From NCBI GenBank assembly GCA_023378805.1, contig JAMCSQ010000023.1, positions 1 through 13,701 on the forward strand: DNA of 13,701 nt, given 5' to 3'. The notes below the pieces were generated by a model, which was not told the origin of the DNA, made no database searches, and was given only the letters and a program-made list of their open reading frames with translations. Made by a program: the position numbers and the translations under genes. Positions 6,122-12,972 of this stretch are shown here, piece after piece; the stretch's first letter is position 1; every line of letters begins with the position of its first letter. Source of the DNA: Candidatus Parvarchaeota archaeon. Lineage in GTDB: Archaea; Nanobdellota; Nanobdellia; Parvarchaeales; Parvarchaeaceae.

Positions 6122-9100
6122 ATGACCTATATAAAACAAGTAGAACTTGATAATTTTAAATCATTTGCCGGGCACGTAAAGTTCGATTTTGTAAATGGTT
6201 TTAATGCCATAGCCGGTGCTAATGGTTCAGGAAAAAGCAACATAATTGATGCGCTTCTTTTTGTTTTTGGCGGTTCATCAAAGAAAGAGATGCGGTCCGA
6301 TTTGCTTACGGACTTAATATTTAACGGAGGTAAGAATGGAAGGCAGGCAGAGCATGCAAAAGTCAATGTTATTCTTGATAATTCAAAAAAAGAGTTTCAC
6401 GGAATAGAAGAAAATGAAGTCTCAATCAGCAGAAAAGTAGACAAGAACGGAAAGAGTATTTATCGGATAAATGGAAAAGCATCTACAAGAGAAGAGGTCT
6501 TAAATATTCTTGCACTGGTGAAATTCAGGCAGGATGGATTCAATATAATCCCACAGGGAAGGATACTTGAAGTTGTTGGTGCATCTAATGAGGATAGACT
6601 TAGTTTAATAAATGATATCTCAGGAATAAGCGTATTTGAAGACAAAAAGAGTAAAGCAATGAACGAGATGAAGAAAGTAGAAGATAATATCTCAAAAATA
6701 GAGACAGTTCTTAATGAAAAGCAGAAATTAATGTCCCAACTTGAAAAGGAAAAGACGCGAGCAGTCGAATTTCAAGAACTTAAAAATAGGTATCGTTCTC
6801 TCCTTTCAAAACAATCAAAAATTAAAAGAGATGCAGCGGATTCGGAGCTAAAGGCAATATTGGAGAAACTTAAGGAATCAGAGAATGGAAATGAGGAACT
6901 TTCTGCAGAGATATCAAAATTGAATGAAAAAATAAAAAAGATAAATGAGGAAGTAGAATCTATAAACACAAAAGCAGAAGCGGAAGGCGAAAAGGAAATA
7001 CTAGATGCAGAAAACAAAGCTAAGGAATTCGATGCCGAGCTTGCAAGGCTGAATGCTGTGCTTAAGAATGACAATGAACAGCTTAACAGTATTATTTCAT
7101 CAATAGAAGAACTTTCAAAATCGCAGGAAGAAATAAAAAAGCAGATAAAGGATGAAGAAGAAGAGAAAAAGAAACTAGAGGAAAGAATCACTGTTTTGAA
7201 TTCTAAAAAGCTTTCTCTGGTGGAAAGGGAATCTGAGACACAGAATTACCTAAAAACGAAGGAATCACTCGAAAAAAAGATATACGGCATAGATAAAAAG
7301 ATATACGAACAGAAGATCGTTCTTGCAAACTACCCTAAACTAGCAGAGCTTCAGGAAGAGCTTACGGGCTTAGATTCCAGTAAGAATGACCTTGAAAAAA
7401 CAATAAAGGAAATGACTCTGTCTTTTTCCTCGTTAAAACCGGAAATTGACAAGTTGAAAATCCAGACTAAAAGAGAAGCAGATTCAATATACTTATTGAG
7501 AGAGAACCTGCTTAATCAGAGGAATTCCCTATCTTCACAGAATAGGGCATTAGATGTAGTCAATAAGTTAAAGAAGGATATAAAAGGGATATACGGTTTA
7601 GTGTCCGAACTTTTCTCGCTGAAAAATAAGGAGCATTCAATTTCAGTTATAAGATCAATAGGCAGGAGAGGCGATTTTATAATCGTTGAAAATGAGGAGA
7701 CAGCAAGACAGTGCATAGAGAAGCTTAAAAATGAAAAGCTTGGCTTCTATACCTTCGTACCCTTAACAACTGTTAAAAGCAGCTATAGTTTTGACAAGTT
7801 AGATGACGTACGAATAATTGATTATATAATAAACCTCGTTGATTTCACTGAAAATCTTGCACCTGCAATGAAATTTGTTTTTGGTGATACGGTTTTGATA
7901 AAGGACTTTGATTCCGCCAAGGAACTTATACATCAGTATAGAATGGTTCTACCAGATGGTAGTGTATTTGAAAAAACCGGAACAGTTTCAGGTGGCAACT
8001 TTGATATGCCAAATATACTAACTGTTAACAAAAAAATTGCTGAAATAAACACCGAAATAAGCGAACATTCAAAACTTAAGGAAAAGTATGATGAGGAGAT
8101 AATAGAGAAAGAATCTACTTTGAATTCGCTTATGACTGAGATAAAGGTCAGGCAGAAGACGCTTGATGAAACAAAAGGTAAACTATCAAAGCTTCTGCAG
8201 GAAAAATCAAAATTCACTGGTACCGAATCGGATATCTCAGAAAGCATAAGGTCACTTGAGACTGAAAATTTGAATTTAAAATCAAAACTAGAAGAAGCAG
8301 AGAAGAATAAACCGGACATAGTAGATCACAGAAAAGAGATAGAGGCTATTGAAAGGGAAGTTAGTGATTTACAGGTTAGAGTCGCTACTTCTGGAAATAA
8401 ACTTTCAGCAGTTCTTATGTCAGAGATAAGCAATCTAGAAAGAAGATTTTCGCAGCTTAATAAGGAAAGAGAAAGATTTGAAAAAGGGATAGAGGACGTG
8501 GAAAATGCGATAAAGGAAACGCAGGAGAATTATGGCAAAGCCAGAAAAGAGCTTTCAAATAAGTCAAATAACTTAAACCTGCTGAGAAAAAGAAGAAGCG
8601 AGCTTTTGAATGAGCTTAATAGCCTGCAGAAGCAAAGAGAGGAAATATATAGCAATTCTCAGAAATTTACAGAAGAAATAAATGCCTTGAAAGTTAAGGA
8701 AGCAGGATTCAGAGTAAAATTCGAAACAGCTGAGGAAGAATACAAAAAATACAGTATAGAAGGCGTGAATGTAGAAGAAGGAGAAACTATTGAGAAGCTA
8801 ACCAAGGAAATTAATTCCCTTAACTCTAAGATAAATTCATTCGGTCCGATAAATGAACTTGCGCTTAAGACTTTTATGGAAACACAACAGCAGTACCAAG
8901 AATTTAATGTTAAACTTGAAAAATTGAATGATGAAAGAAACAGGATATTATCTGTAATATCTGAGATAGAACAGAAGAAACTTGAGTCTTTCATGAAGAC
9001 ATTATCTGATATAAATTTAATTTTCACGAAGGTTTTCAACTCAATAACGAAAGGGAAGGCAGAACTCGTACCAGAAGATCCAAACAATGTATTTTCATCA

Positions 9101-9442
9101 GGATTAGACATAGCCGTTGAGCTGCCTAACAAAAGAATTAGAAATATAAGAGGATTAAGCGGTGGCGAGCTTTCGGTTCTGGCTATCTCTTTGATAATGG
9201 CTCTATCAAAATATACAGATGCGGTTTTCTATGTTTTAGACGAAGTGGATGCGGCTTTGGACGCAATCAATGCAGGTAACTTCTCAGCACTCGTTAAAGC
9301 TTACTCAGTATCTTCTCAGTTCATAATAATATCGCACAACGAAACTACTCTTATAAACGCAGATGTAATATACGGCGTTACCATGAACGATGAAGGTATC
9401 AGTAGGGTTGTTAGTGTAAAGATGCCCGAACAGAAAGCTTAA
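6122..9442 (+). CDS. smc: Chromosome segregation ATPase SMC
   Basis: SMC is the coiled-coil ATPase of the SMC-ScpAB condensin that extrudes and organises chromosomal DNA. Numbered from ATG-6122 (1106 aa), the protein opens with YIKQVELDNFKSFAG and has Walker A GANGSGKS at 32-39. The N-terminal coiled arm runs from about 165 to 480. The hinge (about 485-630) ends in the conserved glycine motif TVSGGNF near 624. The return arm runs from about 635 to 960. The C-terminal head has LSGGE at 1012-1016 and Walker B VLDEVD with D1040/E1041 followed by the D-loop AALD. All ATPase motifs are intact. It is slightly shorter than the common 1150-1190 aa, mainly in the arms. An in-frame TTG at 6116 would add two residues; ATG-6122 fits the promoter better. 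Its stop overlaps that of ksgA. Confidence 0.97.
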   Translation: MTYIKQVELDNFKSFAGHVKFDFVNGFNAIAGANGSGKSNIIDALLFVFGGSSKKEMRSDLLTDLIFNGGKNGRQAEHAKVNVILDNSKKEFHGIEENEVSISRKVDKNGKSIYRINGKASTREEVLNILALVKFRQDGFNIIPQGRILEVVGASNEDRLSLINDISGISVFEDKKSKAMNEMKKVEDNISKIETVLNEKQKLMSQLEKEKTRAVEFQELKNRYRSLLSKQSKIKRDAADSELKAILEKLKESENGNEELSAEISKLNEKIKKINEEVESINTKAEAEGEKEILDAENKAKEFDAELARLNAVLKNDNEQLNSIISSIEELSKSQEEIKKQIKDEEEEKKKLEERITVLNSKKLSLVERESETQNYLKTKESLEKKIYGIDKKIYEQKIVLANYPKLAELQEELTGLDSSKNDLEKTIKEMTLSFSSLKPEIDKLKIQTKREADSIYLLRENLLNQRNSLSSQNRALDVVNKLKKDIKGIYGLVSELFSLKNKEHSISVIRSIGRRGDFIIVENEETARQCIEKLKNEKLGFYTFVPLTTVKSSYSFDKLDDVRIIDYIINLVDFTENLAPAMKFVFGDTVLIKDFDSAKELIHQYRMVLPDGSVFEKTGTVSGGNFDMPNILTVNKKIAEINTEISEHSKLKEKYDEEIIEKESTLNSLMTEIKVRQKTLDETKGKLSKLLQEKSKFTGTESDISESIRSLETENLNLKSKLEEAEKNKPDIVDHRKEIEAIEREVSDLQVRVATSGNKLSAVLMSEISNLERRFSQLNKERERFEKGIEDVENAIKETQENYGKARKELSNKSNNLNLLRKRRSELLNELNSLQKQREEIYSNSQKFTEEINALKVKEAGFRVKFETAEEEYKKYSIEGVNVEEGETIEKLTKEINSLNSKINSFGPINELALKTFMETQQQYQEFNVKLEKLNDERNRILSVISEIEQKKLESFMKTLSDINLIFTKVFNSITKGKAELVPEDPNNVFSSGLDIAVELPNKRIRNIRGLSGGELSVLAISLIMALSKYTDAVFYVLDEVDAALDAINAGNFSALVKAYSVSSQFIIISHNETTLINADVIYGVTMNDEGISRVVSVKMPEQKA

Positions 9443-10230
9443 TAATTCAAGTATTTTATTACTTCCTCTATTTCATTTAAGGTTAATTCATTTACCTGCT
9501 TGCTGCCGAGGGATTTGATATTATTTGGTAATTCCTGGAATTCCTGTTTGCTCTCTTTTTTTGTTTTATAATCAAGCGCAATCTTTCCATTCATAAAGGC
9601 ATTTTTCAATAGCATCTCTCCCCTTCTGAATATTTCCTGTGCAATATCATTTTGTTTTTTTGTTATTTTTATCATTCTGCTGGTAATTCTCGGAACAGGA
9701 TAAAATGCCTCCTTCTTTACTTCGTCTATTTCTTCAAATTGAAAAAATATCTTTTGGATTGCAGAGAATTTATTATTGCTTTCTTTTGACAAAAGCTGTT
9801 TTGATATGGTATTGGGCAGTATCATTACACCAAATTGAAAATCATAAAATGCAAGCTTGTCAATTATCCTGTCAGAAATGTTGTACGGCGGATTGGATAT
9901 TATCTTGTTAAACCTTGGATATATTATTTCTAAGGCATCTGCATTTATTATTTGTACATTTGGATCTATTTCATATTTGTCAATTAAATAAGAGTAACAT
10001 TTTATCTCCTTTTCTATTGCTATAACTTTGCATTGTTTGCTTGCCATGGTTTCTATGCTTCCGAATCCTGCGCCTATGTCCAAAACTAAGTCAGAAGGTT
10101 TTAATTCACATTTTTCTATTTCTTCTTTCAATATTTCTTCGTCTATAAGAAAATTTTGTCCGTTCTCATTGCTGCTTTTTATTTTATAGTCGTCAACAAG
10201 TTTAATTATTGTGTCTTTCAATTGGGTCAT
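9439..10230 (-). CDS. ksgA: 16S rRNA adenine dimethyltransferase KsgA/Dim1
   Basis: This enzyme N6,N6-dimethylates the two adjacent adenines in the 3'-terminal hairpin of small-subunit rRNA, using S-adenosylmethionine, late in 30S assembly. The 263-aa protein has the family landmarks: GQNFL at 24-28, SAM motif DIGAGFGSIE at 51-60, acidic E73 after strand 2, NAD at 96-98, catalytic NPPYNIS at 113-119, and FYPVPRITSRMIKI from 176 (like the family's F.P.P.V.S.). The C-terminal helical domain (about 195-263) is lysine-rich. NPPY replaces the commoner NLPY or NIPY, which is a tolerated variant. The start is 1 nt downstream of the zinc-ribbon gene stop, so the two are cotranscribed. The stop overlaps that of smc through TTAA. 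Confidence 0.93.
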   Translation of the reverse strand: MTQLKDTIIKLVDDYKIKSSNENGQNFLIDEEILKEEIEKCELKPSDLVLDIGAGFGSIETMASKQCKVIAIEKEIKCYSYLIDKYEIDPNVQIINADALEIIYPRFNKIISNPPYNISDRIIDKLAFYDFQFGVMILPNTISKQLLSKESNNKFSAIQKIFFQFEEIDEVKKEAFYPVPRITSRMIKITKKQNDIAQEIFRRGEMLLKNAFMNGKIALDYKTKKESKQEFQELPNNIKSLGSKQVNELTLNEIEEVIKYLNY

Positions 10231-10231
10231 A

Positions 10232-10510
10232 CTATTTTGAACGCGCGCGCGGCGGTTTTAATCTTTCTACTGAATAAGCTTGTCCACATCCACTACAGTT
10301 AAAAATGTATTTTTCCCTTGCTTTTCCACCCTCCTTGACTTTTTCCGTTTTTAACTCCGATTCAAAATCATTTTCTTTTCCGCATTTTGGACATTTGAAT
10401 ACAAAATGAAAATCCTTTTCGCCAGTTTCTCTGTATATCAAGAGCTTTTCAGTTTTGTCTCCAAAGTTTATGAAAGATTTCTTTATAAAATTTATTTTGT
10501 TTATATCCAT
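10232..10510 (-). CDS. Small zinc-ribbon protein, 92 aa
   Basis: The protein has two CxxC knuckles, CPKC (residues 40-43) and CSGC (about 72-75), separated by about 30 residues with beta-strand character. This predicts one four-cysteine zinc ribbon. A basic, proline-containing tail (RLKPPRARSK) follows, and the N-terminal 35 residues are charged. Archaeal Elf1-type elongation factors and small ribosome-associated zinc ribbons have this layout. I cannot choose between them and the resemblance to Elf1 is loose. The gene is directly upstream of ksgA (1-nt gap), which favours a role with rRNA, the ribosome or transcription. The codons for Pro-Arg-Ala-Arg form an unusual alternating CG run at the 3' end. 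Confidence 0.82.
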   Translation of the reverse strand: MDINKINFIKKSFINFGDKTEKLLIYRETGEKDFHFVFKCPKCGKENDFESELKTEKVKEGGKAREKYIFNCSGCGQAYSVERLKPPRARSK

Positions 10511-10530
10511 AAAAGAAAAAGTTTTTGCTG

Positions 10531-10540
10531 TTTTATATAT
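10531..10540 (-). promoter_or_regulatory. TATA promoter of the zinc-ribbon/ksgA operon
   Basis: On the minus strand ACATATATAAAAC (core 10540-10531) is centred 25 nt before the ATG at 10510, in the 34-nt gap after the glycosylase-like gene. A leaderless start is predicted. Confidence 0.6.
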
Positions 10541-10544
10541 GTTT

Positions 10545-11198
10545 TTATTCTAGTTTTATGCGATTTAGTTCGCCGCTTTCCTTTATCCATATGGCCCAGC
10601 ATAGCTCCGTTTTGCTAAGGCCTAATGTTTTACTTATTTTATCTCCTTCAGATATGCATTCATATGGCGTTTTAACAGTCTTAAAATTACTGTTTATCCA
10701 TTTCATTATTATCTTATCCGGCATTATTGCGTCTATGCCACTTTGTATCCTTAAATATTGGAAAGTGTTTATCCCTATTCCATTTATCCTTCCAAGTTCA
10801 TCTTTTTTGAAATTAAACGGGTCTGCATTTTCTGCCCATTCTTTAAGCGTTTTTATCTCTTCATTTTCCTTACTTCTTTCAGTTATAAACTTGCATATGC
10901 TCTTCATTGTATTCCATACTCTTTTGTTTTTGAACATAGAAAACAGTTCCTTTTCGTCTAATTTTTTGAAATCGTTGCATTTTGATATTATTCCTGTTTT
11001 TACATACTTTTCCCGGAAATAATTAACTTTTGGCACAACTACTGTAAAATAATTTAGGCCGGTACTATCAAGGCAGGCGTCAAGGACAATAAGGATTGCT
11101 TTTCCTTCCCATCTTCTACCCATTCTGCACAGTTTAGCGAATCCAGCAGATTCTTTGATTATTTCGCTTCCGAAAAGCTTTAATGCGTTATTTTTCAT
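10545..11198 (-). CDS. Helix-hairpin-helix DNA-glycosylase-like protein
   Basis: The protein is 217 aa from ATG-11198. The best landmark is a helix-hairpin-helix with its following aspartate: LGRINGIGINTFQYLRI at about 135-151, then IMPDKIIMKW with D161, 19 residues after the second hairpin glycine. This is the spacing of the HhH-GPD base-excision glycosylases, where this Asp is catalytic. The C-terminal ISKTLGLSKTELCWAIWI resembles the family's last helix. The lysine of bifunctional lyases is absent (NGIGINT rather than PGVGRKT) and there is no FeS-cluster cysteine set. If it is an enzyme it would be a monofunctional glycosylase without a cluster; a non-catalytic DNA-binding role is possible. 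GTG-11222 would add eight residues, but it lies upstream of the predicted transcription start. It is divergent from uL2. Confidence 0.6.
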   Translation of the reverse strand: MKNNALKLFGSEIIKESAGFAKLCRMGRRWEGKAILIVLDACLDSTGLNYFTVVVPKVNYFREKYVKTGIISKCNDFKKLDEKELFSMFKNKRVWNTMKSICKFITERSKENEEIKTLKEWAENADPFNFKKDELGRINGIGINTFQYLRIQSGIDAIMPDKIIMKWINSNFKTVKTPYECISEGDKISKTLGLSKTELCWAIWIKESGELNRIKLE

Positions 11199-11227
11199 TA
11201 TTAAAGAATAAAATACCTTCACCCTTT

Positions 11228-11237
11228 ATTATATTTT
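11228..11237 (-). promoter_or_regulatory. TATA-like promoter of the glycosylase-like gene
   Basis: The minus strand reads AAAATATAATAAAGG, with its core centred near 11232. Transcription would begin near 11206, just ahead of ATG-11198 and downstream of GTG-11222, which is why the ATG start is preferred. Confidence 0.45.
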
Positions 11238-11246
11238 GTGAGGGTA

Positions 11247-11260
11247 AAAATATATATAAA
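11247..11260 (+). promoter_or_regulatory. Strong TATA promoter of the ribosomal-protein operon
   Basis: GTAAAAATATATATAAAGG contains an extended TATA box, the best in the window, preceded by a purine-rich BRE. Its centre (about 11254) puts the start near 11280, leaving a leader of about 17 nt before ATG-11297 with no Shine-Dalgarno sequence. Confidence 0.7.
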
Positions 11261-11296
11261 GGTAAAAAACATAAGTAGAGTATAATTTCGATAATT

Positions 11297-11998
11297 ATGA
11301 AAGTACCAAGGTCAAGAAGAAGAGGAAAGAGCAGGGTTTTTAGAGTCAACGATTTCAAGGCAATTGGGAAGGTAAAGCTTCCAAATTCACCAGAACCTAT
11401 GAACGCAAGAATAATAAAGCTTATTCACGATCCGTATAGAACTGCGCCATTAATGGAGATAAAATTTGAAAATGGCTCAAAATCATTTTTACCTGCATTT
11501 GTTGGGGCATATGAAGGACTTATAATCCCTTATATGAAAACAGAAAGCATAAAGGATGGTTCAGTTTTAAGGCTTGGAGATATTCCAACAGGAACAAACG
11601 TTTATAATGTTGAATTGAAGGCAGGAGATGGTGGAAAGATTATAAGAGCCGGCGGAAATAGCGCAAGGATAATGGAGAACACTGGAAATGAAGTTGCTAT
11701 CTCACTTTCAAGCGGCAAAGTTCTTAGATTAAAGCAGGATTGCAGGGCAATTATAGGTAAAATAGCCAATGCAGGAAGAAAAGAAAAACCATTTTATAAG
11801 GCAGGAAACAAATATCACCTTATAAAAGCCAGAAGCAGATATTGGCCTATGAATGCCGCTGTTGCGATGAATGCTTACGAGCACAAATTTGGAGGAAAGA
11901 GAAGAAGTACACAGCACAAGTCTAAAAGTTCTGCTAGGAACTCTCCTCCTGGTGCAAAGGTAGGATCAATTGCTCCTAAGAGGACTGGTGTTAGATAA
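11297..11998 (+). CDS. rpl2: Ribosomal protein uL2 (divergent)
   Basis: uL2 is a core 50S protein near the peptidyl-transferase centre. Family landmarks are KLIHDPYRTAPLMEIKFENG (41-60), IPTGTNVYNVEL (96-107), GDGGKIIRAGG (110-120), CRAIIGKIANAGRKEKP (149-165), KAGNKYH (168-174), AVAMNA..EH..GG (188-200) and SPPGAKVGSIAPKRTG (216-231). It is 233 aa, slightly short. The usual basic GRGG...H N-terminal segment is reduced to KVPRSRRRGKSRVF. Near the catalytic centre the common RGVAMN.VDHP.GGG is altered (NAAVAMNAYEHKFGG), although a histidine (H196) is retained. It is first in its operon; its stop shares an A with the uS19 start (TAATG). Confidence 0.94.
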   Translation: MKVPRSRRRGKSRVFRVNDFKAIGKVKLPNSPEPMNARIIKLIHDPYRTAPLMEIKFENGSKSFLPAFVGAYEGLIIPYMKTESIKDGSVLRLGDIPTGTNVYNVELKAGDGGKIIRAGGNSARIMENTGNEVAISLSSGKVLRLKQDCRAIIGKIANAGRKEKPFYKAGNKYHLIKARSRYWPMNAAVAMNAYEHKFGGKRRSTQHKSKSSARNSPPGAKVGSIAPKRTGVR

Positions 11999-12384
11999 TG
12001 GAAGAGTACAAATTTAGAGGTAAAAGCATAGATGAGCTTAAAAAGATGACGAACGAGGATCTTGCAAAAATAGCCAACGCTGATTTCAGAAGGGCCATAA
12101 AAAGAGGGTTTTCACCGGAAGAAAAGGCGTTTATTGTGAACATGAAGAAAAAAGCAGCAAAGTCAAAAAATATTAAAACGCATATGAGAGAGATGTTTAT
12201 AATGCCGGATTTTGTCGGTCTTACAATACACGTACACAACGGAAAGGAGTTTATCCCCCTAGAAATAAAACCTTCTATGGTTTTTCATCGCCTAGGAGAG
12301 TTTGCACTTACAACGAAACAGGTAAAGCACGGTTCTCCAGGTATGAAAGCTACACGTTCAAGCGGGTTTGTTCCTATTAAGTAG
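11998..12384 (+). CDS. rps19: Ribosomal protein uS19
   Basis: uS19 is a 30S head protein next to uS13 and the A/P-site tRNAs. The 128-aa archaeal form has an N-terminal helical extension beginning FRGKSIDELKKM and a charged KKKAAKSK segment. The conserved core follows: KTHMREMFIMPDFVGLTIHVHNGKEF (about 60-85), the archaeal/bacterial RdMvI.P..vG.t..Vh.Gk.f pattern, then HRLGEFALT and VKHGSPG near the C-terminus. The archaeal version lacks the bacterial HK tail and ends RSSGFVPIK. The start overlaps the uL2 stop by one base, implying translational coupling. Nothing is missing compared with the family. Confidence 0.95.
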   Translation: MEEYKFRGKSIDELKKMTNEDLAKIANADFRRAIKRGFSPEEKAFIVNMKKKAAKSKNIKTHMREMFIMPDFVGLTIHVHNGKEFIPLEIKPSMVFHRLGEFALTTKQVKHGSPGMKATRSSGFVPIK

Positions 12385-12386
12385 AT

Positions 12387-12971
12387 ATGGTAACTACAAT
12401 ACAGGTTAAAAGAGAAGGGATGCCGATATCCCTAAAGCACACACATGAGATAATGGAGGCGGTTAAAGGTAAGCAGGTTTCAAAGGCAAATGCCTTGCTT
12501 AAAAAAGTACTGTCAAAGCAGGCATATATACCATTTAGGAAATATTCAAGTAAAGGTCATAAACAGGGAGTACCTGCAGGTTATCCGCAGAAAGCGACTA
12601 AACAAGTTATTTCTATGCTTGAAGAGTTAAAGGCAAATGCAAAGAACATGGGTTTTGATGAGTCAAAGATAGTTGTAAGTAGTTATTCTCTTGGCAGGGG
12701 GGGCTATCCAAGATTTTCAAGCGGAACTATTTACAGGCATGGGAAGCGTACAAATTTAACGATCTATTCATTAGTTGAGCAAGAAAGAAAGATGCCTGAA
12801 AAGAAGCCAGCTAGTGCAGATAAAGAAGGCGAAAGTCCTAGTGTTAAAGAAGACGTAAAAGAAGAGACAAATGTGGAGGAACAAAAACCTGCTGAAGAAA
12901 AAAGAGAAGAAACAGTTGAGCAAGAAAGTAATAAAAGCACGGAAAGCGATGAGTTAAAGGCGGAGAAATGA
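12387..12971 (+). CDS. rpl22: Ribosomal protein uL22 with acidic C-terminal extension
   Basis: uL22 lines the 50S exit tunnel and contacts all 23S rRNA domains. The core (about 1-133) shows KHTHEIMEAVKGKQVSKANALL (17-38), the GYPQKATKQVISMLEEL helix (65-81) and the C-terminal beta hairpin around LGRGGYPRFSSGTIYRHGKRTNLTIY (102-127; the usual tunnel loop is read only approximately). Archaeal uL22 is normally about 150 aa. Here residues 134-194 are a low-complexity tail of mostly Glu, Lys, Pro and Ser that is probably disordered. The start lies 2 nt after the uS19 stop, without a Shine-Dalgarno sequence. A run of seven Gs at 12697-12703 reads in frame across the conserved hairpin, so no frameshift is implied. 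Confidence 0.9.
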   Translation: MVTTIQVKREGMPISLKHTHEIMEAVKGKQVSKANALLKKVLSKQAYIPFRKYSSKGHKQGVPAGYPQKATKQVISMLEELKANAKNMGFDESKIVVSSYSLGRGGYPRFSSGTIYRHGKRTNLTIYSLVEQERKMPEKKPASADKEGESPSVKEDVKEETNVEEQKPAEEKREETVEQESNKSTESDELKAEK

Positions 12972-12972
12972 C

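Noticed and set aside
6772..7191. 139-aa minus-strand open frame, Ser/Phe-rich, looking membrane-like
   Set aside because: It is a shadow of the Glu/Lys-rich SMC coiled coil; the same artefact recurs at 7933-8319 and 8659-9132.
10525..11022. 165-aa plus-strand open frame rich in Phe, Leu and Ser
   Set aside because: It is antisense to the glycosylase-like gene and its hydrophobic composition reflects reverse-complemented Lys/Glu codons; there is no promoter or ribosome site of its own.
12697..12703. Run of seven Gs in uL22 as a possible frameshift
   Set aside because: The uL22 frame reads conserved sequence on both sides of the run, so no shift is needed.
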